DNA of 64,000 nucleotides, from the NCBI RefSeq assembly GCF_025558585.1, contig NZ_CP094723.1, forward strand, positions 1,488,001 to 1,552,000, read 5' to 3'. The translations under genes were made by a program, and so were the position numbers. Numbering within the stretch: the stretch's first letter is position 1; every line of letters starts with the position of its first letter. This stretch comes from Staphylococcus sp. IVB6214 (GTDB taxonomy: Bacteria; Bacillota; Bacilli; Staphylococcales; Staphylococcaceae). The notes beneath the pieces were generated by a model. The model did no database searches, was not told the origin of the DNA, and saw nothing but the letters and a program-made list of their open reading frames with translations. This document shows positions 42,352 to 51,407 of the stretch, one piece after another.

Positions 42352-43908
42352 TTATCTGGCTAGTTTTCTGATGTTTACTGCCATAAGTGCGATTCCTAAT
42401 TCGCATTCAACCTTTGATTGAGTGCGAACTGATAACCTTTGGAAACCCAAATTAGCCTTCAGATTTCCAAATGCTGATTCGACATCTATTTTTCGTTTTT
42501 TGTAGATGCCTTTCGTTTTTGGATCTGAAAGCTGCTTATTTGTGAATGCTTTAAAATAATCCCAAGTTGGATTTTTATATAAGCTTTTTGTTGTAGTTGG
42601 GTTGGTTCTGTAATTCATACATTCATTTCGTAAAGGACATCCAACACAATCTTCACATTTATATAATTTGAAATCTCTCTGATAACCATATCCGTCTCTT
42701 CTTTTTCTATAACTTTTGAAATGCAATTCTTTGTTATTCGGACATACATAATAGTCATCTATTTCATTATATTTCCAATTAGCTGTTATGAATGGATTAT
42801 TTTTATATTTTCTTTTCTTCTCTTTTAAATACATACTATATGTGATGAGTGGTGTTTTCTCGAATTCATCAAGAATCATCGTATAGTTTTGTTCGCTACC
42901 ATATCCCGCATCAGCTACAATGTACTCTGGAATGTCACCGTATAATTCTTTGATTGATTTTAAAAAAGAAGGAAGTGTTCGCGTATCACCCGGATTACTA
43001 TACACACCAAATGCCAAAATGAACTGATTGTTCGTCGCAATCTGCAGATTATAGCCAGGCTTTAATTGTCCATTCTTCATATGATCATCTTTCATTCTCA
43101 TAAAGGTCGCATCATGATCTGTTTTAGAATAGCTTTTTCTGTCACCATAAATTTCCATCTGCTCATCATATTTTATTTTACGATCTTTAAAATCTTTGAT
43201 TGCTTTTTTATATTTTCTAACTTTACTTCTTTGTTTTCTTAATGTCTTTCTTATTTCTACACTTTGAGATGCTTCAATTTTAGAAGTGAGCGTTTCATTT
43301 TTATCATCTAAATGCATCTCAATACGATTTGTTAGTTCATCAGAAGATTCTCTCTTAATTTCAGGTATGATCTTCTCTGAAATTAACTGTTTATACACCG
43401 CATTGGATTTTTCAATAACCCCTTTACTAAAATGCTTAGTGCTACCTAGCCATTGAAAAGTATATTTATTGGCATTAGCCTCTATCTTCGTTCCATCTAT
43501 ATAAAGGGCGTCTTCTGTAATCACTTTGTCTTCTAATAATTGCGCTCTAAGACCCACAAATAGAACTTGTATAAAATCTATCATGTGTGGATTAACTCTA
43601 AAGCGATTGATTGTACGATATGAAGGGACTTGTCCTTGAGCTAACCACATCATACGACAACTATCTTTAAGTAGAAATTCCATTTTTCTACCAGAAAAGA
43701 CAGACTGTGTATAGCTGTATAAAACGATTTTTAACATCATTTTAGGATGATAAGATGAAGGACCTCTATGGTTGTAATATTGATTAAAAGTTTCTTGGGA
43801 AATAGATTCTACAAGTTTATTAATAATGAGGGCAATATCACTCTCGGGAAAAGAAATTTCAGTTTCAATTGGCAGACTAAGCTGAGAAATGTTATACTCT
43901 TTATACAT
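42352..43908 (-). CDS. IS1182-family transposase
   Basis: 518 residues, apparently intact. A DDE transposase with acidic residues in YIDGTKIEANANKY, VADAGYGSEQNY and VESAFGNLKANLGF. An N-terminal DUF772-like domain (HPKMMLKIVLYSYTQSVFSGR) is present, and a cysteine-rich segment (CEDCVGCPLRNEC) lies before the last motif, as usual for this family. The start is the ATG at 43908, with AAAGGAAG upstream; a GTG three codons earlier overlaps that site. Confidence 0.92.
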   Translation of the reverse strand: MYKEYNISQLSLPIETEISFPESDIALIINKLVESISQETFNQYYNHRGPSSYHPKMMLKIVLYSYTQSVFSGRKMEFLLKDSCRMMWLAQGQVPSYRTINRFRVNPHMIDFIQVLFVGLRAQLLEDKVITEDALYIDGTKIEANANKYTFQWLGSTKHFSKGVIEKSNAVYKQLISEKIIPEIKRESSDELTNRIEMHLDDKNETLTSKIEASQSVEIRKTLRKQRSKVRKYKKAIKDFKDRKIKYDEQMEIYGDRKSYSKTDHDATFMRMKDDHMKNGQLKPGYNLQIATNNQFILAFGVYSNPGDTRTLPSFLKSIKELYGDIPEYIVADAGYGSEQNYTMILDEFEKTPLITYSMYLKEKKRKYKNNPFITANWKYNEIDDYYVCPNNKELHFKSYRKRRDGYGYQRDFKLYKCEDCVGCPLRNECMNYRTNPTTTKSLYKNPTWDYFKAFTNKQLSDPKTKGIYKKRKIDVESAFGNLKANLGFQRLSVRTQSKVECELGIALMAVNIRKLAR

Positions 43909-43992
43909 ATAAGGCACTTCCTTTCATTGTTTTTGTGGTTATTAACAATTATACGGGAAGTGTTTTATTTTTTTAAATGATATCTATAAAAA

Positions 43993-44035
43993 AGGTCTAA
44001 TTTAGTGTTTTTCGACACCAAATTAGACCTTTTTT
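43993..44035. terminator. hairpin at the right end of the IS1182 element
   Basis: AGGTCTAATTT pairs with AAATTAGACCT, with an inner GTGT/ACAC stem. It has AAAAAA before and TTTTTT after. It lies upstream of the transposase and could block read-through into it. Confidence 0.8.
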
Positions 44036-44052
44036 GTAAAAGAGCTGGGAAT

Positions 44053-44071
44053 TATGTCCCAGCCCCTTCTT
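44053..44071. repeat. right arm of the palindrome split by the IS1182 element
   Basis: TATGTCCCAGCCCCTTCTT, complementary to 42243–42261 at 18 of 19 positions. The neighbouring GCTGGGA at 44044 can also pair locally with TCCCAGC. Confidence 0.75.
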
Positions 44072-44340
44072 AATTCAAAACCCATTTAAGTTTTTTCTAA
44101 TATAAATAAATGTTTATTACAAAAATTAAATAAACATGCTTTTTGCTCTTTATGTTTATTGCACTTATATATGAACAAACTTAAAACACGTGCAACTTAT
44201 TTATACAGTTAAATAATATTTTAAAATAGCATAATCAATTCTTATCAATTTTATGACAAAATTCAATATCGCAAAACTTAAAAATGATTTTATACAGTTG
44301 TACAATAATAGCTATCGTTCAAAACAGATGCGTTTAGACA
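44072..44340. other. AT-rich intergenic region, no gene seen
   Basis: About 270 bases between the IS1182 element and a small gene. Several A/T tracts, no hairpin or open frame I can support. Confidence 0.5.
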
Positions 44341-44610
44341 TTATTCACTAGAAATCTTTTCAATCATAGATGTCACTTCATTAATATCACTATCTTTTTT
44401 ATGATTTTGAAATTCTGCAAAATAGGCAACTTTAAAAGTTTCATTGTCCTTATAAGCCATACATAAGATGGATGCCATCTTTCCATGAGACATCAAATAG
44501 ATAACATTAACAGTATCCATTTTCATATTTAACATTTGTTCCTTCACATAATTAAATAAGACTTTTTGTTTCGGAGCATTATTACATTTATCAGGTAAGT
44601 TCATTTCCAT
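44341..44610 (-). CDS. small hypothetical protein
   Basis: 89 residues, soluble, mixed alpha/beta by appearance, ending VTSMIEKISSE. I do not recognise a family. It is probably real: GGGAG lies at good spacing before ATG 44610, codon use is like the neighbours, and no overlapping gene competes. It lies alone between the IS1182 element and the first monooxygenase gene. Confidence 0.55.
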   Translation of the reverse strand: MEMNLPDKCNNAPKQKVLFNYVKEQMLNMKMDTVNVIYLMSHGKMASILCMAYKDNETFKVAYFAEFQNHKKDSDINEVTSMIEKISSE

Positions 44611-44742
44611 AATTAAATCTCCCTATTGTCTGATTATATTTATCAACAACACTGTCAAGAGTATGGTTGTTTGAATCAAATATAACAAAAGGAACACGTA
44701 TTTTAAAAATTCCATACGTGTTCCTTAATAATATTTTAATTC

Positions 44743-46101
44743 TTAGTTTGTGATTCCATATTCTTTTTCAATGTTTAAATGTTCACGTAATGTTGAACCT
44801 TCATAATCTTCATGGAAAAGCCCGCGCTCTTGAAGAATCGGTACAACCTTTTCAACGAATTCTTTTACGTCTTTTTGGCTATGCGGTACAACGTTAAATG
44901 CGTCTGTCGCACCAGATTTGAACCACTCTTCCATAAAATCAGCAACATCTTCACCTGTTCCAACAACTACCGGATGATAATAGATGGCACCACGTGCTAA
45001 CACATCTCTTGGGCTTAATCCCTCTTGGATCAATTTCACAGCCTTGGCTGAACGTGGATCATGATGATTCGGTACCGCTTGATCGCTGATTGACTTTGGT
45101 AATGGTTTATCCCAATCAAGTTGTAATAAGTTAATACCAATCATACCTGATAGATAACGCATTTGACCTTCAAATTCTTGTGGTGTCATATAGCTTAATA
45201 ACTCACGACGTCGCTCCATCGCTTCTTCATATGTGTCTGCCACAGCAACCATTAAGCCAGTAAACGTTTTAATATCATCCGCTTTTCTACCATGTCTAAC
45301 GGCACTTTCTTTTAATAAATTACGATAATATCTTGCTTCTGCAATTGTAAATGGATTTGCGTACACACCACTTGCATATTTGCCTGCCAATTCAATCCCT
45401 TCAGGACTAGGGCCCGCTTGGAATAACGGTGGTTGACCTTGTGGACTTGCTGGAATTGGAAGTGGCCCTTTCGTTTGGTAATACTTGCCTTGATAGTTTA
45501 CAGCCTTTACTTCTGAGTCATCAATAAACTGCCCTGATTCTTGATCGACAATATAAGCATTCTCGTCAAAGCTTCCCCAAAGTGATTGAACGGCATGAAC
45601 CATATCATCCGCCATTTCATAACGTGTTGTCGTATCTGGAAGTGGGTCATTACCAAAGTTATAAGCAACTTCACGTGTTCCTGTTGTAACAACATTCCAT
45701 CCTGCACGACCGCCACTCATGACATCTAACGCTTTCAATTGACGTGCCAAGTTATACGGTAAGTTGTATGTTGTTGAATAAGTTGCAACAAGTCCGATTT
45801 TTTCAGTATGTGCCGCAACTGCTGATAGTAAGGTCATCGGTTCCATGACAAAGTTAGGTGTTTTACGTTCGAGCATGCCGTTTACACCTGCCCCTACTTT
45901 TGCGGGTGTATCAGCAATAAATAATGTATCAATCTTTCCTTTTTCTGCTTGTTTCGCAAGTTCAATAAATGTTTTAACATTCGTATATGCTTTGGGATCT
46001 GAATCTTTAAAACGCCATGTCAAAGACTCACCGCCGTATCCAGTGACTAACTGCATTGCAATGTTCATTTTTTTATTATCATTATTTAAATAATCATTCA
46101 T
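44743..46101 (-). CDS. FMN-dependent monooxygenase, NtaA/SnaA/DszA family
   Basis: 452 residues of the bacterial-luciferase-like (TIM barrel) superfamily, in the two-component NtaA/SnaA/DszA/SoxA branch. These enzymes use reduced FMN and O2 on substrates such as nitrilotriacetate, sulfur heterocycles or sulfonate/thioether compounds. The opening NIAMQLVTGYGGESLTWRF, the flavin-contacting ALDVMSGGRAGWNVVTTG and the later GPSPEGIELAGKYA are clear family segments. The substrate is not predictable. GAGAGGG precedes the ATG. It is divergent from a TetR gene 195 bp away. A second, broken copy with its own TetR lies at 46963–48297. Confidence 0.88.
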   Translation of the reverse strand: MNDYLNNDNKKMNIAMQLVTGYGGESLTWRFKDSDPKAYTNVKTFIELAKQAEKGKIDTLFIADTPAKVGAGVNGMLERKTPNFVMEPMTLLSAVAAHTEKIGLVATYSTTYNLPYNLARQLKALDVMSGGRAGWNVVTTGTREVAYNFGNDPLPDTTTRYEMADDMVHAVQSLWGSFDENAYIVDQESGQFIDDSEVKAVNYQGKYYQTKGPLPIPASPQGQPPLFQAGPSPEGIELAGKYASGVYANPFTIAEARYYRNLLKESAVRHGRKADDIKTFTGLMVAVADTYEEAMERRRELLSYMTPQEFEGQMRYLSGMIGINLLQLDWDKPLPKSISDQAVPNHHDPRSAKAVKLIQEGLSPRDVLARGAIYYHPVVVGTGEDVADFMEEWFKSGATDAFNVVPHSQKDVKEFVEKVVPILQERGLFHEDYEGSTLREHLNIEKEYGITN

Positions 46102-46202
46102 CTTATTTTCCCTCTCTCATAAAAGCGATTTAATAATTAGCAATGACCTTTACGTTCACTATTAAGTCATTGCGATTAATTGCTCTGTCTTATAGAATGT
46201 AT

Positions 46203-46264
46203 AGTACACCTGTCACATATATCCAACAAGGACAATTAATTAACATCTGTCCTATAAGTGACAA
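46203..46264. promoter_or_regulatory. probable TetR operator region, first module
   Basis: Two stretches recur in the second module. The first is AGTACACCTGTCACATAT (46203–46220). The second is TGTCCTATAAGTGACA (46249–46264), preceded by GGACAATTAATTAACA. The first overlaps a possible -35/-10 for the monooxygenase (minus strand GTGACA, 16 bases, TATAAG). Confidence 0.5.
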
Positions 46265-46296
46265 AATTTTTAAAATGTCATAGAAAAGGGGCTATT

Positions 46297-46833
46297 ATGG
46301 ACAAACGATTTCTTAAAAGTGAGAAACATATTAAACAAGCAATTTTAACTTTACTCCAATATAAAAAGTTCCCTACTATTTCAGTCAAGGAGATTTGCGA
46401 ATTAGCTGACTGCTCTCGCAATACGTTTTATCTCCATTATGATAGTAAGGAACATTTATTAGATGCAATTATTGAAGAAATTGTAGAAAGTATTGAAGCC
46501 GGTTGTGAACCCGTTGTGAAAGATTATAGACAGATTGGTCGTAAAGAATCTAAGAAATACACAGATAATATTTTAAGTGCTATTTATGAACATCAATCAG
46601 TAATAAAAATTCTGTTATCACAAGAACAATGGTCCTTTTCTCAGCGTTTAGTTGAAGTATTACTTGAAGCGAGTTCACGAGAAGCAAAAAGATTGAAACA
46701 CCCAATTAATACTAGTTTTTTAGTCTTTTTCATGAATGGTATCATTGGGTATGTTCTCCATTGGTTACAACAAGATTTGTCACTTGAAGAAGCACAAGAA
46801 GAATTAGATGAGGCCATTCATTTTAGATATTAA
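46297..46833 (+). CDS. TetR/AcrR family regulator, first module
   Basis: 178 residues. The N-terminal TetR helix–turn–helix is textbook: FPTISVKEICELADCSRN followed by TFYLHYDSKEHLL. The C-terminal ligand-binding part has a hydrophobic segment (FLVFFMNGIIGYVLHWL). The start is the ATG at 46297 after AAAGGGG; an upstream in-frame ATG has no site and lies in the operator region. It is divergent from the monooxygenase gene, so it very probably controls that gene and itself. It is a paralogue of 48419–48985. Confidence 0.88.
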   Translation: MDKRFLKSEKHIKQAILTLLQYKKFPTISVKEICELADCSRNTFYLHYDSKEHLLDAIIEEIVESIEAGCEPVVKDYRQIGRKESKKYTDNILSAIYEHQSVIKILLSQEQWSFSQRLVEVLLEASSREAKRLKHPINTSFLVFFMNGIIGYVLHWLQQDLSLEEAQEELDEAIHFRY

Positions 46834-46840
46834 AATTAAA

Positions 46841-46886
46841 AGTAGTGAAAATCCTTTCTTTACAGTTGGATGATCACTACTTTTTA
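46841..46886. terminator. bidirectional terminator
   Basis: AGTAGTGA pairs with TCACTACT, with AAAA before and TTTTT after, between the TetR gene and the convergent monooxygenase pseudogene. Confidence 0.75.
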
Positions 46887-46962
46887 TTATCGATATTAAT
46901 ATTACGTTGTCTTTACACACTAAAAGCGCGGAATTAATAGTGTAGATACAATAACTAATAGA

Positions 46963-48297
46963 TTATTTATCTCCCTTTTTTACACCATACTGATATGGGA
47001 TACCAAAGTTTTCTCTTAACGTATCGCCCTCATAATCCTTATGGAAAATACCTCTTTCTTGTAGAATCGGTACAACTTCATCTACAAATCGTGGTAAGTC
47101 AACTTCGTAAACATTCGGCATGACCCAAAAGCCATCTGCCCCACCTTGTTCAAACCAGTCAGTTAAATAGTCTGCAATATCTTCTGGTGTCCCAACTGCC
47201 GCTGGATGGTAATCGATAACTGAGTGGTAAACAACGTAGCGTAATGTCCAACCTTCACGTGCAACTTTTATAATATTTTCAATTCTAGGATCACTATACG
47301 GTGTAATCACGACATTATTTAGAATGTCGGTATCAATTGGCTTATCAATATCAGCCATTGTAAATTGCACGCCTAAAGCATAACCGATTTGTGCGATTCT
47401 TTGATAAAATGTTTGTTCATCAATAAATTGAGCATGACGATCTAATGCTTCTTTCTTCGTATCTCCTATTAATGGCATCACACCTGCGATAAATTTAATT
47501 TCTTCTGGGTCACGACCGTTTTCAATAGCAGTTTGTCTCAAAGCATGACGTGTTTCTCTACCTTGCTCAATTGTCTAAACTTCTCCAATCATCGCATTCG
47601 CATATTTCCCTGCATAAGCGATACTATTGCCAGAACCACCTGAATGGAAAATAACGGGTTGCCCTTGTTTTGAAGGCGGTATTGGCAATGTGCCTGTGCT
47701 TTCAACATATTTCCCTTTTATAGAGACTGATTCCACTTTATCATAGTCAGCAAAAATTTTATTTTCTCTATCTAGCTTTAAAGCATCTTCAGCCCAAGTG
47801 CCCCATAATGTTTGAACCGCTTCTGTAAATTCATAAGCTTTTCCATAACGATCAAAACTCGGTGATAAGTTAATACCATAAGCATTGGCGCTTACTCCAT
47901 TCGCACCTGTCACAGCATTCCAAGCGGTACGTCCATTACTAATAACATCTAGTGATTTGAATTGTCTCGCAATTTCATAAACACTATTCCAAGATGTCGC
48001 CTTTGTAATTGCCATACCTATATGTTTGGTATTGTGTGCAATCACTGTTGCAATCAATAAAGGATCGACACCCATCGTTTGTGCTTTTCCATTGTCCGTT
48101 TCTTTTGTTCCTGGAAAATCACCGAAGAACATAAATTGGAACTTCCCTTTTTCTGCTAACTGCGCAGCCTTAATGTCATATGATAAGTCAGGGTATTTTT
48201 CAAAGTTTATTTTTGGATCTGTCCAAGATCTCATACTTAGACCAGGTACGCCAAACATAGCTAATCCTAGCATCATTTGTTTTTTATTATCTGCCAT
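46963..48297 (-). pseudogene. NtaA/SnaA/DszA-family monooxygenase interrupted by one in-frame TAG
   Basis: The reading frame is continuous over 444 codons except for a single TAG at 47575–47577. There is no frameshift; the halves before and after the stop share the frame. Upstream of the stop are the family segments (SLDVISNGRTAWNAVTGAN, HSGGSGNSIAYAGKYA). Downstream the chain continues TIEQGRETRHAL and then the rest of the barrel to YQYGVKKGDK. In alignment with the intact copy at 44743, the stop falls opposite the F of ANPFTIAE. It could derive from a TGG, CAG or TTG codon. The ribosome binding site and operator region are intact, so inactivation looks recent. It could also be a sequencing error. 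Confidence 0.85.
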
Positions 48298-48340
48298 GTT
48301 TATTTCTCCCTATACATAATATTTATTTTTGTAGTAAGTT

Positions 48341-48394
48341 ATTGTACACTTGTAACATAAATTGGTCAATTTACACATTTGTCCTAAGTGTCAC
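48341..48394. promoter_or_regulatory. probable TetR operator region, second module
   Basis: Counterparts of the first module: ATTGTACACTTGTAACATAA (48341–48360) and TTGTCCTAAGTGTCAC (from 48379), preceded by GGTCAATTTACACA. The minus strand offers GTTACA, 17 bases, TACAAA as a weak promoter for the monooxygenase. Confidence 0.5.
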
Positions 48395-48418
48395 TTAAAA
48401 TCTTTAAAGGAGTTCATA

Positions 48419-48985
48419 ATGAATCAAGATTTGAGATTTAGAAGAGTAGAAGAAAGTTTGAGAACTGCCCTATTAACATTATTAAAAGAAAAAGCATACC
48501 GAAAAATTACTGTCACTGATATATGTCAGTTAGCCAAATGTTCTAGAAATGCTTTTTATTTACACTATGAAAGTAAAGAAAATCTATATCATGCCATTCT
48601 TATGGATATTATTGTAGATATTGAAGAAAGTTGTCGTCCTGTCGTTGAAAACATTTCTGATATTGGCGTTGCAGAATCTAAAGAATATTTATCGAATATC
48701 TTAAGTACTGTAGAAAAACATCGTGCTATTTTGTCACAATTATTGGGCAACAAGCAGGTTCATTTTTCTGATAGTTTAAAGGATAGTATGGTTGAAGCGA
48801 TGTGTGCTTATTCAAAAACCATGAACCATGATCCTGATTTAGACTACATTCATTACACGACGAGTGGCATAGTTGGCTTCATCGAATATTGGGTCGTTCA
48901 TACTGAGTACACATTAGAAGAAGCAAAAGAAAAACTTTTTAATATTACCTTTCAAAATACCGATTCTGAAAATAATCTATTATAG
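48419..48985 (+). CDS. TetR/AcrR family regulator, second module
   Basis: 188 residues, paralogous along its length to the regulator at 46297. The helix–turn–helix reads YRKITVTDICQLAKCSRN, then AFYLHYESKENLYHAI. The C-terminal effector domain is present in full. The start is the ATG at 48419 with AAAGGAG; upstream in-frame ATGs lie in the operator. It is divergent from the broken monooxygenase gene, so it may now lack its main target or may act on the intact module. Confidence 0.87.
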   Translation: MNQDLRFRRVEESLRTALLTLLKEKAYRKITVTDICQLAKCSRNAFYLHYESKENLYHAILMDIIVDIEESCRPVVENISDIGVAESKEYLSNILSTVEKHRAILSQLLGNKQVHFSDSLKDSMVEAMCAYSKTMNHDPDLDYIHYTTSGIVGFIEYWVVHTEYTLEEAKEKLFNITFQNTDSENNLL

Positions 48986-49168
48986 GTATAAATATTTAAT
49001 GTTACAGATATTTAGACATCATTACGTTAAGAACGAAGGAAACTGATACACTTCATAAAAATAGGATTTGTATAGAAATACAATCATTTCAGCAAAATTG
49101 AAACAGTCATTTTACTCATCGTTTGGTTCCACTCAAATCCTAAGTTTTTACATCTTATATAATTTTAA

Positions 49169-49975
49169 TTAATACTCTGTCCATGAAAATAACGTTGTAT
49201 CTTTATCTAAAGATTTAAGCAGATTCATTTCTTCAGGCAATAATTGAAAATCAAATATAGACATATTTTCTTCTAAGCACTCAATACGTCTCGTTTTAGG
49301 AATCACTGATATCCCACGTTGTGTTAAAAATCGCAATACAATTTGCGCAGGTGATTTCTTGTATTTTTCCGAAAGTTGAAGGAATTCTGGTTGTTTTTCA
49401 AAGCCAAGCTTCCCTTGACTAAGTGGTGACCATGCTTGCATAATCGTTCCATGTTCTTTCAACTTTTGTTGTAATACCCATTTTTGAAACTGTAAATGAC
49501 ATTCTACTTGATTGACTGCCGGAATGATATCTACATTTTTGAGAAACTGTTCAAATCGCTTCTGATTATAATTGGAAATACCGATTGCTTTAACTTTCCC
49601 ATCATGATAAGCTTCTGACAAAGCTTCGTACATCGCTAAGTCGTTTGAATACGGTTCATGAACTAACAGAAGATCAACATAGTCCAAGTTCAAGTTATCT
49701 AATGAACGAGATATCCCCTCTAGTGCTTGTTTATATCCATTACTCCGACTATCTAACTTCGTCGTAATAAATAAATCATCACGATCTACATTTGTTTGAG
49801 CAATACCTTGACCGACTTCCTTTTCATTATCATACATTTGTGCTGTATCAATAAGTCTATACCCTAATCGTATAGCTTCTGATACTAGAGAAACACAAGT
49901 TTCATCTCTCAAATCCCATGTACCTAACCCGACTAAAGGTATTTTTGCACCTGTGTTTAACGTTAAATGTTCCAT
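49169..49975 (-). CDS. aldo/keto reductase
   Basis: NADPH-dependent carbonyl reductase of the AKR superfamily. 268 residues, one TIM barrel. The catalytic tetrad is visible: Asp and Tyr in LIDTAQMYDNE, Lys in FITTKLDSRS, and His in DLLLVHEPY. The NADPH-binding IPKTRRIECLEEN segment is near the end. Similar to 2,5-diketogluconate-reductase-type proteins, but the substrate is unknown. GGAGGGAT precedes the ATG. It stands alone in the accessory region. Confidence 0.9.
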   Translation of the reverse strand: MEHLTLNTGAKIPLVGLGTWDLRDETCVSLVSEAIRLGYRLIDTAQMYDNEKEVGQGIAQTNVDRDDLFITTKLDSRSNGYKQALEGISRSLDNLNLDYVDLLLVHEPYSNDLAMYEALSEAYHDGKVKAIGISNYNQKRFEQFLKNVDIIPAVNQVECHLQFQKWVLQQKLKEHGTIMQAWSPLSQGKLGFEKQPEFLQLSEKYKKSPAQIVLRFLTQRGISVIPKTRRIECLEENMSIFDFQLLPEEMNLLKSLDKDTTLFSWTEY

Positions 49976-50193
49976 ATGATCCCTCCAATAATTTCAACCA
50001 TGAACATCTCGAAATATAATCATCATATACACAAATTCTATAACATAAATTCTTTTTATCAAAAAATCCGCTATTTAAAAGCCATCATTAATCCAAATTG
50101 TGAGCCTAGTACAACAATTTAAGGTTTATTAGGACAACAATTTCAAGAATTTATATCAGTGACTTTAATAGATATCCTAGTTGGCAAAAAAGT
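49976..50193. other. intergenic region left of the IS3 element
   Basis: About 220 AT-rich bases. The plus strand has a short open stretch (50120–50217, ending …KKTYEIR then TGA) that could be a gene remnant. I cannot assign it. No ribosome binding site or start fits. Confidence 0.4.
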
Positions 50194-50213
50194 CAAAAAA
50201 ACCTATGAAATCA
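50194..50213. repeat. left arm of a palindrome split by the IS3 element
   Basis: CAAAAAAACCTATGAAATCA. The reverse complement of 51492–51510 matches it except at about two positions within the core. See the finding on the IS3 insertion. Confidence 0.6.
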
Positions 50214-50261
50214 GGTGAGGCACTGCACCCTTAATATGGGACTCACATAAAAACACTTGAA

Positions 50262-51104
50262 TTAGGCTGCTAATTTTCTGTATTGCACAGGGGATAAGTA
50301 GCCTAATTTTTGTTGAATTCGATTATTATTATAGTTTTCAATGTACTTTTCGACAATATCCTTTACAATGAAATTAGAGTTATTTAACTCATTGTTAAGA
50401 TAAAATGTTTCACACTTTAGCGAGGAATGGAAACATTCTATCGGGGCGTTATCAGCAGGTGTACCTTTGCGAGACATACTTCTGATAATGCCCTTTTCTT
50501 CGCATAATTGGTAGTAAGCATGCGATGTATAGACGCTTCCTTGATCGCTATGAAGTAGACATCCTTCTGGAATATCAATTTGGTTTAAGGTGTCATTTAC
50601 CAAACTTTGATCTTGTGTATCGCTAATCTTATAAGCCACAATTTCACCGTTATATAAATCGATGATTGAAGATAAATACAACATTGAATTACCAAAGGGA
50701 AGATACGTAATATCAGTAGTCAGTACTTGTAGAGGTTGATTTGCTCTAAAGTTACCATTCAGTTTATTGCTTGTAAGATAATATGCCTTCCCTCGACGTT
50801 TAGATTTCTTAATTCTAACTCTACAATTCAAATTATTTTCTCTCATAATTCTTTGTACACGTTTATGGTTTATCGGTTGTTTAGAGGCCTGATTCATCAG
50901 AGCAGTTATCTTGCGATAGCCGTACGTGTAATGATTATCTTCACATAATTCCTTAACCTTTTTAACTGTTGTATCTTCCGTTTTCTTCTTATTTTTCCAA
51001 CGGTAGTAATTTGATTTAGGGACATTCAACACTTCCAAAATCAGCTTCACAGGATGCCTGTGCTTTAACTCATCCACTAATTCTATCACTACTTCAGGTA
51101 CCAC
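50262..51104 (-). CDS. IS3-family transposase OrfB (integrase domain)
   Basis: 280 residues, intact. DDE catalytic core with D in TTDITYLPFG, D in LLHSDQGSVYTS and E in NAPIECFHSSLK; the N-terminal HTH_21 domain reads GYRKITALMNQ. It overlaps the 3' end of orfA. A slippery AAAAAAG heptamer in the orfA frame lies upstream and leads into the orfB frame after a -1 shift, the classic way this family makes OrfAB. The GTG start at 51104 is nominal. Confidence 0.9.
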   Translation of the reverse strand: MVPEVVIELVDELKHRHPVKLILEVLNVPKSNYYRWKNKKKTEDTTVKKVKELCEDNHYTYGYRKITALMNQASKQPINHKRVQRIMRENNLNCRVRIKKSKRRGKAYYLTSNKLNGNFRANQPLQVLTTDITYLPFGNSMLYLSSIIDLYNGEIVAYKISDTQDQSLVNDTLNQIDIPEGCLLHSDQGSVYTSHAYYQLCEEKGIIRSMSRKGTPADNAPIECFHSSLKCETFYLNNELNNSNFIVKDIVEKYIENYNNNRIQQKLGYLSPVQYRKLAA

Positions 51105-51407
51105 TTCCTTTCCAATTCCTTGTACTTTTTTAAAATATCTATTTCGGCTTGATTTCTTCTATTCTTTAACTTTAATTGTTCCAGTTCAGAAAGTTCCACT
51201 AATCCTTTATTATAGGAGTATTGTTTGCCTACTTGTTGACTAAATCGATATGTTTCACCCTTTCTTTCTATACCATCTCCACCATGTTTTTACCTGTGTG
51301 CTATTTCTAATATTTAATTCACACATAATTTCTTTAGTTGTATAACCTTCTGCTTTCATCTTCACTGCTTTAAACTTTGTTTCAACTGAATACGCCACTC
51401 TGCGCAT
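51089..51407 (-). pseudogene. IS3-family transposase OrfA, frameshifted
   Basis: From ATG 51407 (AGGTG upstream) the frame reads MRRVAYSVETKFKAVKMKAE… to WWRWYRKKG and then hits TGA near 51256. The remainder, GETYRFSQQVGKQYS through KKYKELERKW, continues in another frame to TAG at 51089–51091. The break is at AGAAAGAAAGGG, consistent with a 1- or 4-base insertion, for instance an extra GAAA unit. It lies far upstream of the programmed -1 site, so it is not the programmed shift. Confidence 0.8.

Larger units (their letters stand above)
42262..44052 (-). mobile_element. IS1182-family insertion sequence (limits approximate)
   Basis: About 1.8 kb with a single complete transposase gene. Both ends carry a hairpin with A/T runs: 42286–42325 inside the left end and 43993–44035 inside the right end. 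These can stop transcription entering or leaving the element. Exact termini and target duplication could not be fixed by eye, so the limits given are those of the flanking palindrome arms. Confidence 0.75.

Noticed and set aside
50120..50217. Short plus-strand open stretch left of the IS3 element as a gene
   Set aside because: No start, no ribosome binding site and no family I can recognise; noted only as a possible remnant.
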